Shown piece by piece: positions 7,742 through 17,010 of a stretch of 50,099 bases of DNA; position 1 is the stretch's first letter, and each line of letters starts with the position of its first letter. Position numbers and translations under genes: made by a program. The stretch comes from Desulfobotulus mexicanus. GTDB lineage: Bacteria; Desulfobacterota; Desulfobacteria; Desulfobacterales; ASO4-4. The stretch is taken from positions 910-51,008 of the forward strand of contig NZ_VDMB01000022.1 in NCBI RefSeq assembly GCF_006175995.1, in the 5' to 3' direction. The notes under the pieces are model-generated. The model was not told the DNA's origin. It made no database searches and was given only the letters and a program-made list of their open reading frames with translations.

Positions 7742-8616
7742 AGAAGCACTTCCGTTCCAATTCCCTGGTCCGTAAACAGTTCCAGCAGCAGAGAATGCCG
7801 CCGGGTTCCATTGATGATATGACATTTGCCCACACCACCGGAAAGGGCGGAAAGGGCATACTCAAGCTTGGGAATCATCCCGCCCACAATGCTTTCATCG
7901 CTGATCATACGCCGAACTTCACCCGTATCAATGGAATGGATCAGCTTTTTATCCCTGTCCAGCACACCATCCACATCGGTGAGAAGAATCAGCCGGAAAG
8001 CCCCCAGAGCCGCTGCAATGCGGCAGGCCACCACATCGGCATTGATATTGTAGGTTTCTCCGTTTTCTCCAACGCCAACTGGTGCCACCACAGGGATAAA
8101 GCCTCTGTCCGTGAGGGTTTTCAGAATATCCGGATTTACATGGGTCACTTCTCCCACAAGACCCGGATCAATGATTTCAGGAGGTGCGTCCCCTACTCCC
8201 TCCTTCATGATGGTCATTTTCCGTGCAGAGACCATGCCTCCGTCCTTGCCCGTAATCCCCACGGCCCGTCCCCCTGCCTGGGCAATCTGGGCCACAATGG
8301 ACTTATTGACCTTACCGCCCAGAACCATTTCCACCACATCCATGGTATCGGCATCCGTAAGGCGCATGCCCCGCACAAACTGGGTTTTTATACCCATGCG
8401 GTCCATGACTTCATTGATCTGGGGACCACCGCCATGCACCACCACAGGATTGATACCTATGTATTTAAGGAGGGTTATATCTCTGGCAAAATCCATTTTA
8501 AGCTGCTCGTCCACCATGGCATGGCCACCATATTTCACAACAATGGTGCTTCCGGCAAACTGGCGGATATAGGGCAGGGCCTCAATGAGAATATCGGCTA
8601 CGTTCTGTGATGGCAT
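7738..8616 (-). CDS. argB: Acetylglutamate kinase
   Basis: Phosphorylates N-acetylglutamate, usually the arginine-inhibited control step. The amino-acid kinase fold shows VKYGGHAM from about residue 27 and VVHGGGPQINE at about 59-69. I prefer ATG 8616 (292 residues, start MPSQNVADI), which has GCGGAA upstream. A TTG at 8664 would add 16 residues unlike the family. It overlaps argD by 4 bases and begins 61 bases after hslU. Confidence 0.95.
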   Translation of the reverse strand: MPSQNVADILIEALPYIRQFAGSTIVVKYGGHAMVDEQLKMDFARDITLLKYIGINPVVVHGGGPQINEVMDRMGIKTQFVRGMRLTDADTMDVVEMVLGGKVNKSIVAQIAQAGGRAVGITGKDGGMVSARKMTIMKEGVGDAPPEIIDPGLVGEVTHVNPDILKTLTDRGFIPVVAPVGVGENGETYNINADVVACRIAAALGAFRLILLTDVDGVLDRDKKLIHSIDTGEVRRMISDESIVGGMIPKLEYALSALSGGVGKCHIINGTRRHSLLLELFTDQGIGTEVLL

Positions 8617-8677
8617 GGTATTTTTTCCGCAAACATTTAAGGTATCGAATAAATTATTCAGCAATACTAAGAATAAA

Positions 8678-10081
8678 TCAGAGAATGAATCGGCTCAGAT
8701 CCTCATCGGATTTCAGCTCAGATAGTTTTTCCCGCACATAGACAGCATCTACAAAGATATTCTTTTCCTTGACATCGGGACCATCAAAAAGCGGATCTTC
8801 CAGAAGGCGTTCCATCAGGGTATGCAGCCTGCGGGCTCCGATATTTTCTGTTCTTCGGTTCACGTCCTCTGCTATGGCAGCAATCTCTTCAATGGCATCT
8901 TCCGTAAACTCAAGGGAAAGACCTTCCGTCTCCAGAAGGGCAGCATACTGCAAAGGAAGCCGGTTCTGGGGTTCCGTGAGAATACGGATAAAATCTTCCT
9001 TCTCAAGACTGTCCAGAGTAACCCGTATGGGGAAACGCCCCTGCAGTTCGGGAATGAGATCCGAAGGCCTGCAGATGTGAAAGGCACCCGCTGCGATGAA
9101 AAGAATGTGATCGGTTTTTACCGGCCCATACTTTGTAGTGACGGTGCTTCCTTCCACTATGGGAAGAAGATCCCTCTGTACACCTTCACGGGATACATCC
9201 GGTCCCTTTCCGCCACTGCGGGCAGCAACTTTATCGATTTCATCCAGAAACACAATACCGGAATTTTCCACAAGGCTGACAGCTGAGCGGCCCACCCTTT
9301 CCATATCCACAAGGCGCTGGGCCTCTTCCGTGGCCATGGTCTCAAGTGCCTCTTTCACAGTCATTTTCCTGCGGCGGGTCTGCTTGGGAATGAAAGCTGC
9401 CATCATGTCCCTGAAATTATTACCCACATCTTCCATGCCTGTACCGGAAAACATATCCATGACCATGCCCTTGGGCTTTTCGGTCATTTCAATTTCCACC
9501 TCCCGCTTATCGAGCTTCCCCTTGCGCAGAAGTGTACGCAGCTTTTCACGGGTACTGCCAGCGTCACCGGAACCAACCATATCAATGCTGCCGTCCAGTA
9601 CAGGACTGGAGGTGCGTCCCGGCGGCAGGAGAGCATCAAGAACCCGGTCTTCGGCAAGGCTCAGGGCCTTTTCTGCCACGGCTTCTTCTTCCTTTACCTT
9701 GACCATGGAAACGCCAATTTCCGTCAGATCCCGGATCATGGATTCAACGTCACGGCCCACATAGCCAACCTCCGTAAACTTGGAAGCCTCCACCTTGATA
9801 AAGGGTGCATCCGCAAGCTTGGCCAGCCTGCGGGAAATTTCTGTTTTACCCACACCGGTAGGGCCGATGAGAATAATATTTTTAGGTGCTATCTCATCCC
9901 TTAAGTGTTCGGGAACCTGCTGCCTGCGCCAGCGGTTGCGCATGGCAATGGCTACGGAACGCTTGGCTGCCTTCTGGCCAATGATATAGGCATCCAGCGC
10001 CTCAACGATGCGTGCCGGTGTCAGGTTGTCTGTGTCGGTGATGGCAGGATTTTTTTCTTCTGTGAGGGCAATTTCGTTCAT
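8678..10081 (-). CDS. hslU: HslU, ATPase subunit of the HslVU protease
   Basis: The AAA+ unfoldase that feeds substrates to HslV. With the start at 10081 it has 467 residues. Walker A GPTGVGKT is at 73-80, the pore motif GYVGRD at 106-111 and Walker B VFLDEIDK at 277-284. The C-terminal tail ends in LSRFIL, the segment that inserts into HslV pockets. The ATG at 10081 overlaps the hslV stop as ATGA and has GAGGAGAT upstream; a frame open to 10123 is rejected because it would run further back into hslV. Confidence 0.97.
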   Translation of the reverse strand: MNEIALTEEKNPAITDTDNLTPARIVEALDAYIIGQKAAKRSVAIAMRNRWRRQQVPEHLRDEIAPKNIILIGPTGVGKTEISRRLAKLADAPFIKVEASKFTEVGYVGRDVESMIRDLTEIGVSMVKVKEEEAVAEKALSLAEDRVLDALLPPGRTSSPVLDGSIDMVGSGDAGSTREKLRTLLRKGKLDKREVEIEMTEKPKGMVMDMFSGTGMEDVGNNFRDMMAAFIPKQTRRRKMTVKEALETMATEEAQRLVDMERVGRSAVSLVENSGIVFLDEIDKVAARSGGKGPDVSREGVQRDLLPIVEGSTVTTKYGPVKTDHILFIAAGAFHICRPSDLIPELQGRFPIRVTLDSLEKEDFIRILTEPQNRLPLQYAALLETEGLSLEFTEDAIEEIAAIAEDVNRRTENIGARRLHTLMERLLEDPLFDGPDVKEKNIFVDAVYVREKLSELKSDEDLSRFIL

Positions 10082-10620
10082 CCGATCTCCTCTATGGTGA
10101 ACTGGGAGTTGGTATAGACGCAAAGGCCGGATGCAATCTCCATGGCTCCTTCTGCAATCTCTCTGGCACTTTTATCCGTATGCCGAAAAAGGGCTTCTCC
10201 GGCTGCCTGAGCCGCTACGGACCCGGAACCGATGGCAATGACACCGCTGTCCGGCTCAATGATATCCCCTGTACCGGAAAGAAGATAAATATTCTCATCG
10301 GAAGCAGCAATCATCATGGCCTCCAGGCGGCGCAGCATACGGTCCGTACGCCAGTCCCGGGCCAGCTCAACCGCCGCCCTTGTGAGATTGCCGCCAAAGG
10401 CTTCCAGCTTGGCCTCCAGTTTTTCAGAAAGGGTGAGGGCATCGGCAGTGGCTCCGGCAAAGCCGACAACTATTTTATTTTTATAAATACGCCGGACCTT
10501 ACGGGCACCGTGTTTGACCACAGCGCTGCCAAGGGTGACCTGACCGTCTCCGGCCACAACGGTTTTATTGTCCCTGCATACGGCGATAATGGTTGTGCCG
10601 TGAAAAGTTTCCATAGTCAT
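10078..10620 (-). CDS. hslV: HslV, threonine protease subunit of HslVU
   Basis: The peptidase ring of the bacterial proteasome-like HslVU complex. The 180-residue product begins MTMETFHG followed by TTIIAVCRD. The family's N-terminal nucleophile is the first Thr of this TT pair, so an 8-residue leader must be removed. AGDGQVTLG follows as in other HslV proteins. The start overlaps the xerC stop (ATGA) and the end overlaps hslU (ATGA), which supports co-translation of the three. Confidence 0.97.
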   Translation of the reverse strand: MTMETFHGTTIIAVCRDNKTVVAGDGQVTLGSAVVKHGARKVRRIYKNKIVVGFAGATADALTLSEKLEAKLEAFGGNLTRAAVELARDWRTDRMLRRLEAMMIAASDENIYLLSGTGDIIEPDSGVIAIGSGSVAAQAAGEALFRHTDKSAREIAEGAMEIASGLCVYTNSQFTIEEIG

Positions 10621-11555
10621 TCCTTTGTACCGCTTCTGGGATGGGCCTTGTCATAAACCGCCATCATCCTGTCAAGGGTCATGTGGGTATATCGCTGGGT
10701 TGTGGAAAGGCTTTCATGGCCTAAAAGTTCCTGCACGGATCTGAGATCCGCACCACCATCCAGCATGTGTGTGGCAAAACTGTGGCGGATATCATGGGGA
10801 GAAACCCTCACTGCCAGGCCCGTAGTGCGGGCCGCCTTTTCCAGAATAGTGCGGATACTGCGTACACCAAGCCTTCCCATACGGGTATTCCGGAATAAAG
10901 CCCCCTTATCATCATTGAGCAGCCGGAAAGCAGCCATGCCAGAAAGGGCTTCCCTGTAGTTTTCAAGGGCCTTCAGTGCAGGAACTCCCAGAGGCACCAG
11001 CCTGTCTTTTTCTCCCTTACCGGAGCGAACCCGCACCAGTTCACGTTCCCTGTCTATATCCGAAGCATCCAGACCGGCCAGCTCCGAAACCCTCAAGCCT
11101 GTACTGTAAAGGGTTTCAAAAAGAGCCCGGTTACGCAGATCCTTCCAGTCCGAGGCAGGAAGACTGTCCAGCAGCCGAAAGGTTTCATCCACCGTCAGCC
11201 AGCGGGGAAGATGCTTTTCGGTTTTCGGTGTGGCAATCCCTGCGGTCGGGTCCGTTTCACGCAGATTCTGCCGGATCAGCCAGCTGCAGAAACTGCGCAG
11301 GGCCGAAAGCCTTCTGCCTATGGTGGTTCTGGCCATCTTTCTCCTGAAAAGATCGGCCAGCCAGAGCCGTACCATGTCCTTATCCAGCTCGGCAATGGCA
11401 AGGGGGGCTTTTCTTTTTTTTTCCAGAACATCCAGAAAATCAGAAATATCCCCTTCATAGGCACTGAGGGTATGCATACTGGCATTGCGCTCTGCCTTCA
11501 GGCTTTCCAGAAAAAAAGGCAGTATATCCCGCAAAAATTCATCTTCCATGATCAT
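10617..11555 (-). CDS. xerC: Tyrosine recombinase XerC
   Basis: Resolves chromosome dimers with XerD at the dif site. The 312-residue protein has an N-terminal SAM-like core-binding domain (about 8-95) and a complete catalytic set: Arg155 (in GLRVSEL), Lys180, His254 and Arg257 (in HDIRHSFATH), His280 (in LLGH) and the nucleophile Tyr289 (in QRYTHM). The xerC-hslV-hslU order is a common arrangement, which favours XerC over an integrase. ATG 11555 overlaps the stop of the HAD gene. Confidence 0.92.
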   Translation of the reverse strand: MIMEDEFLRDILPFFLESLKAERNASMHTLSAYEGDISDFLDVLEKKRKAPLAIAELDKDMVRLWLADLFRRKMARTTIGRRLSALRSFCSWLIRQNLRETDPTAGIATPKTEKHLPRWLTVDETFRLLDSLPASDWKDLRNRALFETLYSTGLRVSELAGLDASDIDRERELVRVRSGKGEKDRLVPLGVPALKALENYREALSGMAAFRLLNDDKGALFRNTRMGRLGVRSIRTILEKAARTTGLAVRVSPHDIRHSFATHMLDGGADLRSVQELLGHESLSTTQRYTHMTLDRMMAVYDKAHPRSGTKE

Positions 11556-12154
11556 ACACCAAAAAAATCCGCCAGATCCGACCAGCCCCTGACCTCATGA
11601 AAGGAGTGGGGTCTGCGGTTCCAGGGCTGAACAAAGAGAACCGGCTCTATGCCAGCCTCTTTCAGATGAAAACAGGTCTCCAGCCTGTCTTCCACAAAAA
11701 GCTTTTTTCCCCGGCTCTGCAGAATTTCCGCCTTGGCATCAAAGCTTCCAGTGGCAATAACCTCACAGATATCCTCACCCATATTCAGAGTGTCCTTCAG
11801 CCAGCATTTCACGGATTCTCCATCGGGCCGAGCCGTAACAAAAAGCAGGGGACCGCTTTTTTCTGCAAGTTTGTTAAGAATATCTTTAGCTCCGGGCATG
11901 GCCCCAAGGCGGTGATTGTAGTCCGCACTTACCACACGGGTGATAATCTGAATAAGCGTATCCATATCCACATCCAGACACCGGCTCAGGTCATAATCCG
12001 TTATCTTTTCAGGATAAAGATCCGATAATCCGAACTCGTCCCTGCCAATGGCGGCAAACAGACTCATGGTATCTGCCACAACCCCGTCAAAATCAAAGGC
12101 AAAGGTCTGATCTTTTAAAAATGACTTCCCGATTTTTTCCAGCGAAACCACCAT
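11552..12154 (-). CDS. HAD-superfamily hydrolase (nucleotidase-like)
   Basis: A 200-residue cytoplasmic phosphatase-like protein. Motif I is FDFDGVVADT, with the nucleophile Asp at about 21 and the second Asp at 23. Motif II is LLFVTARP, and a late VEDRLET block is motif IV-like. The length and the insertion after motif I resemble 5'(3')-nucleotidases or phosphoglycolate-phosphatase relatives, but the substrate cannot be read from the sequence. ATG 12154 has GGGAGAAG upstream. It is the first gene of the run leading into xerC (ATGA overlap). Confidence 0.75.
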   Translation of the reverse strand: MVVSLEKIGKSFLKDQTFAFDFDGVVADTMSLFAAIGRDEFGLSDLYPEKITDYDLSRCLDVDMDTLIQIITRVVSADYNHRLGAMPGAKDILNKLAEKSGPLLFVTARPDGESVKCWLKDTLNMGEDICEVIATGSFDAKAEILQSRGKKLFVEDRLETCFHLKEAGIEPVLFVQPWNRRPHSFHEVRGWSDLADFFGV

Positions 12155-12191
12155 GGATCTTCTCCCTGCTTGGCGTAAAAAACAAGCTGGA

Positions 12192-12221
12192 ACCTTAGCC
12201 CAGACCAAGAAAGACTGTCAA
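12192..12221 (-). promoter_or_regulatory. Predicted promoter for the HAD-xerC-hslVU-arg run
   Basis: On the minus strand a perfect TTGACA (12221-12216) is followed after 18 bases by TAAGGT (12197-12192) as a moderate -10 box. The start codon of the first gene lies about 38 bases further on. The rest of the stretch to 12452 shows no gene. Confidence 0.5.
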
Positions 12222-12452
12222 TAAACACAAAAAAATTCTGCTTATCCCCTGACGCTGTAACAGTTTGATGGTCCTGTTGGTCCCAAACAATAACACAATC
12301 TAATCACCACTGTCTTTCAGCCGCATCAACCTTAAGCTATTGAAATCAAATAATCATATTTTAAGCTTGTAGGCAGACACCCGTAAAGGATGCTCCTTCA
12401 AGGCATGGCCCGGTGGTGAGGGCAAAATCCGGATGACCCGTATAAATCAGGC

Positions 12453-12812
12453 TTAAAGACTGATCACGGCACTTTCACAGGAAAGATCGATAAGCTCCAT
12501 GGCAGTGGCATAACGGGCACCCTCAATGAGTTCGTCCTCACCGATGCGCCGTGCTTTGGCGCATGGAGTACATGCCAGAATAGGAACCTCAAAGGCCTGC
12601 AGATGGGCAATGAGATCCTGAGCAATGTCACCGGTTGCAGCCCTCAGGTTATCGGCAAGGCCTTCTTTGGCAATAAACACGGCATCATCCAGCAGGAAAA
12701 CCGCCACATCCCTGCCCTGTTTCTGGGCCACAGTGGCCAGATGCAGACCGCGGGTGGCACGGTTGGGATTGTCAAGGCCACAGGAAATCACGATCAGAAC
12801 TTTTTCAGACAT
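12453..12812 (-). CDS. DsrE/DsrF-like family protein
   Basis: A 119-residue protein with the DsrE-like fold pattern: IVISCGLDNPNRATRGLHLA at the N-terminus, a middle VAVFLLDDAV strand and a late CTPCAKAR segment holding two cysteines. Relatives include small sulfur-relay proteins and functionally unassigned cytoplasmic homologues; which applies here is not known. A strong AAGGAGG ribosome site lies five bases before ATG 12812. It stands alone between two non-coding stretches. Confidence 0.8.
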   Translation of the reverse strand: MSEKVLIVISCGLDNPNRATRGLHLATVAQKQGRDVAVFLLDDAVFIAKEGLADNLRAATGDIAQDLIAHLQAFEVPILACTPCAKARRIGEDELIEGARYATAMELIDLSCESAVISL

Positions 12813-12969
12813 AAGAACCTCCTTGGGGGAAAGAATAATACAAAGTAATTATTCAGCAAAATTTAATCCAAAACTCCAATGCTGTAACTTCAGTATCTTC
12901 GTAACATTGCAAGGTACCTTGGCTGTTTGCAAGTGACATTGCAATCGTTTCGGATCAGAGCTTTGAAGG

Positions 12970-13090
12970 CCTGTGCGACAGAAGCGGCAAACTGTCTGAG
13001 CCGCCACAAAGGCAGCATACTAAAGCCTGCCATGGTAATAAAAAAGCTTATCCTGCCTGTGGCGGGGAGTTTTTGCCGCTTCCGCACAGG
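12970..13090. repeat. Large imperfect palindrome, about 120 bases
   Basis: The left arm (12970-13015) starts CCTGTGCG, then GAAGCGGCAAA and GCCGCCACA, and ends GGCAG. The right arm (13053-13090) is its near reverse complement: CTGCC, TGTGGCGGG, TTTGCCGCTTC, CGCACAGG. Small insertions separate the paired blocks and about 37 unpaired bases lie between the arms. It looks like a MITE-like or structured-RNA element in a gap without genes. A 78-codon frame inside it is not a credible gene. Confidence 0.6.
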
Positions 13091-13111
13091 ACAATAAGCT
13101 CCCGAATAAGA

Positions 13112-13155
13112 TTGCGTCACGGGCAAATAGCCTGGTGCCTGTGCACCTGCCTGAC
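13112..13155 (+). repeat. Dispersed repeat, copy A
   Basis: This 44-base stretch matches, with few differences, the reverse complement of 23625-23669. The perfect shared core is ACGGGCAAATAGCC (13119-13132). The similarity runs from GCGT before the core through TGTGCA to CTGAC at the end. Both copies lie outside genes. In this copy two hairpins compete for the same bases: GGTGC/GCACC (13134-13147) and CACCTG/CAGGTG (13144-13160). Confidence 0.6.
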
Positions 13156-13210
13156 AGGTGGGGTACTAAAAAAAATGTGCTGAACAATTACAATACAAAT
13201 ATCTCAGAAA

Positions 13211-13939
13211 TTAGAGAGCCAGAAACTCCATAACCTTACGCACATCCTCCCATGTATCCCGCTTCAGCCCCGGATCTTTCAACATATCCGCAGGATGGTG
13301 GGTAATCATCAATGGCAGAGACTCAAAGGAAAGAAAGCGACCCCTCAGGCTATGCAGGGGAAGATTTTCACCGGAAAGAAGCTGCCCAGCCCTTTCTCCA
13401 AGGGCACAGATAACCTCGGGCCGCAAAAGACGGATGACATCCGAGAGAAAAGCCCTGCAGGGTAAAGATGCATAGGATGGCGAAGTCTGGCCCGGTGACA
13501 GGCGGCACATCCTTGTATGGGTCACATAGACCGCATCCGGATTCAGTTTCATGGCCCCCACAATTTTCCAAAGCAGGGCTCCGGCTTCCCCCCCCATGGC
13601 ACTGCCTTCCCTCAGAGCGGCCCGGTCCGGCATTTCATCCACAAAAAGCACCCGCACACTGCCCGGTGGTGGATGCAGCAGTTTTCCCCGAACAGCAGCA
13701 GGAAGACCACAATGGCTGCATGAAGCAACCTTTTTAATCAGCTCAGGAAAATGACCCGGTTTTCCACCCTTCCCCCATTCCGAAAGTATTTCAAGGGTTC
13801 TGGGTGAAGCATGCACGCCGTCCAGCCCGAGAAAACGCAGATCATCCAGACAGACTGCAGCATTCTCAAGACCTGCCAGGAGGAGTGCCCGTAAATTTTC
13901 TTTGCTGGAATGCGAGCTCATGTTCAGACCATCAGACAT
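13211..13939 (-). CDS. Uracil-DNA glycosylase-like protein (family 4/5 type), divergent
   Basis: A 242-residue member of the iron-sulfur uracil-DNA glycosylase superfamily. Four cysteines sit as in family 4: C-x2-C in CSHCGL (74/77) and C-x15-C (145/161). The late HHPADMLKDPGLKRDTW block matches motif B (HP-x-LL...KR..W). The usual catalytic motif GEAPG is replaced by VDEMPD, so activity or specificity may differ. There is an extra N-terminal region of about 70 residues. ATG 13939 has GGAG upstream and overlaps the coaBC stop by eight bases, suggesting coupling. Confidence 0.75.
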   Translation of the reverse strand: MSDGLNMSSHSSKENLRALLLAGLENAAVCLDDLRFLGLDGVHASPRTLEILSEWGKGGKPGHFPELIKKVASCSHCGLPAAVRGKLLHPPPGSVRVLFVDEMPDRAALREGSAMGGEAGALLWKIVGAMKLNPDAVYVTHTRMCRLSPGQTSPSYASLPCRAFLSDVIRLLRPEVICALGERAGQLLSGENLPLHSLRGRFLSFESLPLMITHHPADMLKDPGLKRDTWEDVRKVMEFLAL

Positions 13940-15149
13940 GACCATTTCTCCGGGAATGCATGCGGGAAACTATGGCATCCAGAAGTTTATCCGCCACCTT
14001 TTCCTTGGGCATGGATTCCAGAGCTTCCTCACTGCCATCGGAGTAAAAAAAGGTCACTGTATTCTGATCCGAACCAAAGGCCGAATCCGGACCGGATACA
14101 AGATTACCGACGATCATATCGAGATTTTTCTTTGCAATCTTGTCCTTTGAATAGGCAGAAAGATCCCTTGTTTCCGCAGCAAAGCCCACAAGAAACTGCT
14201 GATTTTTCCTCTGTCCAAGGGTTGCCAGAATGTCGGGGTTTTTCTCAAGCTCAATGACAGGCAGGCCATAGGTTTTCTTGATTTTATGATCCGAAGCATT
14301 TTTCACATAAAAATCCGCCACAGCCGCCACCTTAATGATAATATCCGCCCCATCCATCCGGCTTTCCATGGCGTGGAGCATTTCCCGGGCGGCCTGCACA
14401 TGAACAGCCTCAACCCCATGGGGAATGGGGAGATTCACAGGTCCTGTCACCAGGCAAACTTCAGCGCCCCTGTATTCCGCAGCCCTTGCAATGGCATAGC
14501 CCATTTTACCAGAGGAATGATTGGAAATATACCTCACAGGATCAATGGCTTCCATGGTAGGTCCTGCGGTCATTAGAACACGCAGCCCCTTTAAGTCTTT
14601 GGTACGAAGCAGCTTTTCCAGCCGGTCTGCAATAAAGGCAGGATCAGGTAAACGGCCGGGCCCTGTCACTCCGCAGGCAAGATCTCCGCTGTCCGGCTCC
14701 AGAACCGTCATGCCGGAAGCTTCCAGAAGGTCCAGATTCCTCTGGACCGGGCGGGACTCATACATGTTCGTATTCATGGCAGGACAGACCAGAACCGGAG
14801 CACGGACCGCCAGCATCAGGGTTGAAAGGGCATCATCTGCAAAACCATGGGCCAGTTTTGCAACACAATTGGCCGTTGCCGGTGCAATGACCACGGCATC
14901 GGCCCATTCTGCCCAGTCTATGTGGCGGATGCCACCGCCCTCACCTTCGGCCATCACATCAATATATACAGGAGATCCTGAGATGGCCCGAAAAGTCAAA
15001 GGCCCCACAAAAGCAGCTGCATTTTCCGTCATTACCACCCGTACAGAAGCTCCTGCCTTCTGCAGCAGCCGCAGAAGCTCCACAGCTTTATATGCGGCAA
15101 TGCCACCGGTCACTCCCAGTAATATTTTTTTATTTTCAAGAACGCCCAT
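13932..15149 (-). CDS. coaBC: Bifunctional phosphopantothenoylcysteine decarboxylase / phosphopantothenate-cysteine ligase
   Basis: Two consecutive steps of coenzyme A synthesis on one chain of 405 residues. The N-terminal flavin-dependent CoaC half shows GVTGGIAAYK, the catalytic His76 in IRHIDWAEWAD, PAMNTNMY at 123-130 and the Cys159 loop ACGVTGPGR. The C-terminal CoaB half begins with AGPTMEAIDPVRYISN and has KKNLDMIVGN near residue 355. A strong GGAGG lies before ATG 15149. It is followed by the overlapping glycosylase-like gene. Confidence 0.96.
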   Translation of the reverse strand: MGVLENKKILLGVTGGIAAYKAVELLRLLQKAGASVRVVMTENAAAFVGPLTFRAISGSPVYIDVMAEGEGGGIRHIDWAEWADAVVIAPATANCVAKLAHGFADDALSTLMLAVRAPVLVCPAMNTNMYESRPVQRNLDLLEASGMTVLEPDSGDLACGVTGPGRLPDPAFIADRLEKLLRTKDLKGLRVLMTAGPTMEAIDPVRYISNHSSGKMGYAIARAAEYRGAEVCLVTGPVNLPIPHGVEAVHVQAAREMLHAMESRMDGADIIIKVAAVADFYVKNASDHKIKKTYGLPVIELEKNPDILATLGQRKNQQFLVGFAAETRDLSAYSKDKIAKKNLDMIVGNLVSGPDSAFGSDQNTVTFFYSDGSEEALESMPKEKVADKLLDAIVSRMHSRRNGHV

Positions 15150-15363
15150 AATCCCTCCTATATAAAAAAAAATGCTTCTCCGGGTTTCTATGGGATCAAT
15201 AATTTTATGTCAATGATGGTCTCCCATCCCAAAAAAACAAAACCAGATCTTGCCCTATTTTTTTCTTTGCATTAAAATGTTTAACAATATTATACAAGGG
15301 CTTTTCTTGAGACATGCAGTCACTGCCTTCAGATCTTCATTCCACCCCAGCCAAGGACATCCC

Positions 15364-17010
15364 ATGCCTTCCTGCCCCGTGTCACTAAAAGACAACTCCT
15401 ATGATGGCAGAATTCTCAATGAGCCCTGCTCTGCGGAACTGCAGAAAAGGCTTGTGAATCTTCTGACCACCTCAAGCATAATGACCTCCATGAATCTGCC
15501 TGTCCTTCACTACATTGCCGCATGGAAGGATAACAGAACGGATATCTGGTATGAATTTGCCGATCCAAGATTCTGCGGACTCTTCACCAGCCGTTTGCAT
15601 CTGCTGGCACCAGCCTTCCGTAAAGCCATTGTTGAACAAAAAGTCTACCCTTCTGACTGCGATGCACTGAGGGTTGAAATGCTGGAGCCTCAGGCATTGA
15701 ATAAGGACAGATCCATTCTGCGCAACAAAAATATTGAAGATGGGATTTCTGAAGCCATTTACAAAGTTAAACTTCAAGACACTTCTCATATATGGCTGAA
15801 GGATCAGGCAAGGCTTGAATATTTTCCCGGAGATAAAATTACACTGTCTGTGGGCGTTCTCACGCCGGTATCAAGGGAAATGGCCATGGAAGAAGCCCTG
15901 CGCCGGACGGAAAAGGCTTTGAGCCAGAGTGAAAAACAATTCAGGGATCTCTTTGCCCAGAGCAACGATGCAATTTTACTGCTGAATCCTGAAGGCCGCA
16001 TTCTTAAAGTCAATAAAAAAGCCGAAGAACTTACAGGTCTTTCACAGGAGATGCTTGCCGGAAAACCAGCCTGTGATCTTTTTCCTAAAACCGAACAGGC
16101 CCAGATCCGAAAAGTCAGGGATGATATCAGCTCCGGCAGAAGTATCCGCCTTGAAACCCTGATGCTGAAAGATGACGGAACTTTAAGCGTGGATATCAAC
16201 GCCAGGCAGGTTATCAACACAGACAATCCAATGATTCAGGCCGTTGTGAGGGATATATCCATACATAAGCGCATTGAGGTTGAACGCAGTAAAATCGAAA
16301 AGTTTGACATGCTCAAAACCCTTGCCGGCGGTCTGGTCCATGACATGAACAACATGCTTTCGGTGATTATGGGCAATCTTTCTCTGGCAAGCTTTGAAAA
16401 CGATCTGCCCCAGGGGGTGGCCACACTGCTTTCACGCATTGAAAATGCAACGGCCAATCTGAAAAATATTACCCGCAAGATGCTGGTACTGGCGGATGCG
16501 GATACAGGGATGCGTATTCCCGGACAGCTCCATGCATGCATACACAAGGCTCTGGATATGCTGGGAGCCATTCCCCCGCAAGTCCGTCTGCACATGGATA
16601 TTCCTGTGATTCTCCCGGCCTTTACCATGGACAAAAAAGGACTTTCCGAAGCTTTTGCTTCCATAATGGAAAACAGCCTCGATGCAATGCCAAAGGGCGG
16701 CGTACTGTCCATTAAAGTCAAGGGACTTCGCATAGAAGCCTGCGATGACGATGAGCCACTCCTGCTGAATCCGGGGGATTACCTTGCCGTTCATTTCACA
16801 GATACTGGCTCAGGCATCATGGAAAAAGATCTTCCAAGAATCTTTGACCCTTATTTTTCCACCAAAAACCGGGATGCCCGCAAAGGGACCGGCCTTGGAC
16901 TCTCACTTGCCTATGCCGTAATCAAACAGCACGGCGGACAGATCATGCCACTTCCTCAGGAAGAAGGTCAGCAAGGCACCACCATTGCCATTTATCTGCC
17001 GCTTTCCTGA
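15364..17010 (+). CDS. PAS-domain sensor histidine kinase
   Basis: A 548-residue cytoplasmic kinase without membrane segments. Residues 1-170 form an unrecognised region with two Trp-rich segments. A PAS domain follows at about 190-305 (SEKQFRDLF, ending VRDISIHKR). The H-box LVHDMNNMLSVIMGN carries the phospho-acceptor His at about 326. The ATPase domain shows MENSLDAM (N-box, about 435-442), DTGSGI at about 480-485 and GTGLGLS at 508-514. ATG 15364 has AAGGA eight bases upstream; the frame is open further back only to a TTG at 15250. No response regulator is adjacent, so it is an orphan kinase here. Confidence 0.88.
   Translation: MPSCPVSLKDNSYDGRILNEPCSAELQKRLVNLLTTSSIMTSMNLPVLHYIAAWKDNRTDIWYEFADPRFCGLFTSRLHLLAPAFRKAIVEQKVYPSDCDALRVEMLEPQALNKDRSILRNKNIEDGISEAIYKVKLQDTSHIWLKDQARLEYFPGDKITLSVGVLTPVSREMAMEEALRRTEKALSQSEKQFRDLFAQSNDAILLLNPEGRILKVNKKAEELTGLSQEMLAGKPACDLFPKTEQAQIRKVRDDISSGRSIRLETLMLKDDGTLSVDINARQVINTDNPMIQAVVRDISIHKRIEVERSKIEKFDMLKTLAGGLVHDMNNMLSVIMGNLSLASFENDLPQGVATLLSRIENATANLKNITRKMLVLADADTGMRIPGQLHACIHKALDMLGAIPPQVRLHMDIPVILPAFTMDKKGLSEAFASIMENSLDAMPKGGVLSIKVKGLRIEACDDDEPLLLNPGDYLAVHFTDTGSGIMEKDLPRIFDPYFSTKNRDARKGTGLGLSLAYAVIKQHGGQIMPLPQEEGQQGTTIAIYLPLS

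Noticed and set aside
6911-8610. Long plus-strand frames opposite argD and argB
   Set aside because: They are antisense to well-identified genes and show no domain pattern.
12890-13126. 78-codon minus-strand frame
   Set aside because: It lies inside the large palindrome, has no ribosome site and no protein-like composition.
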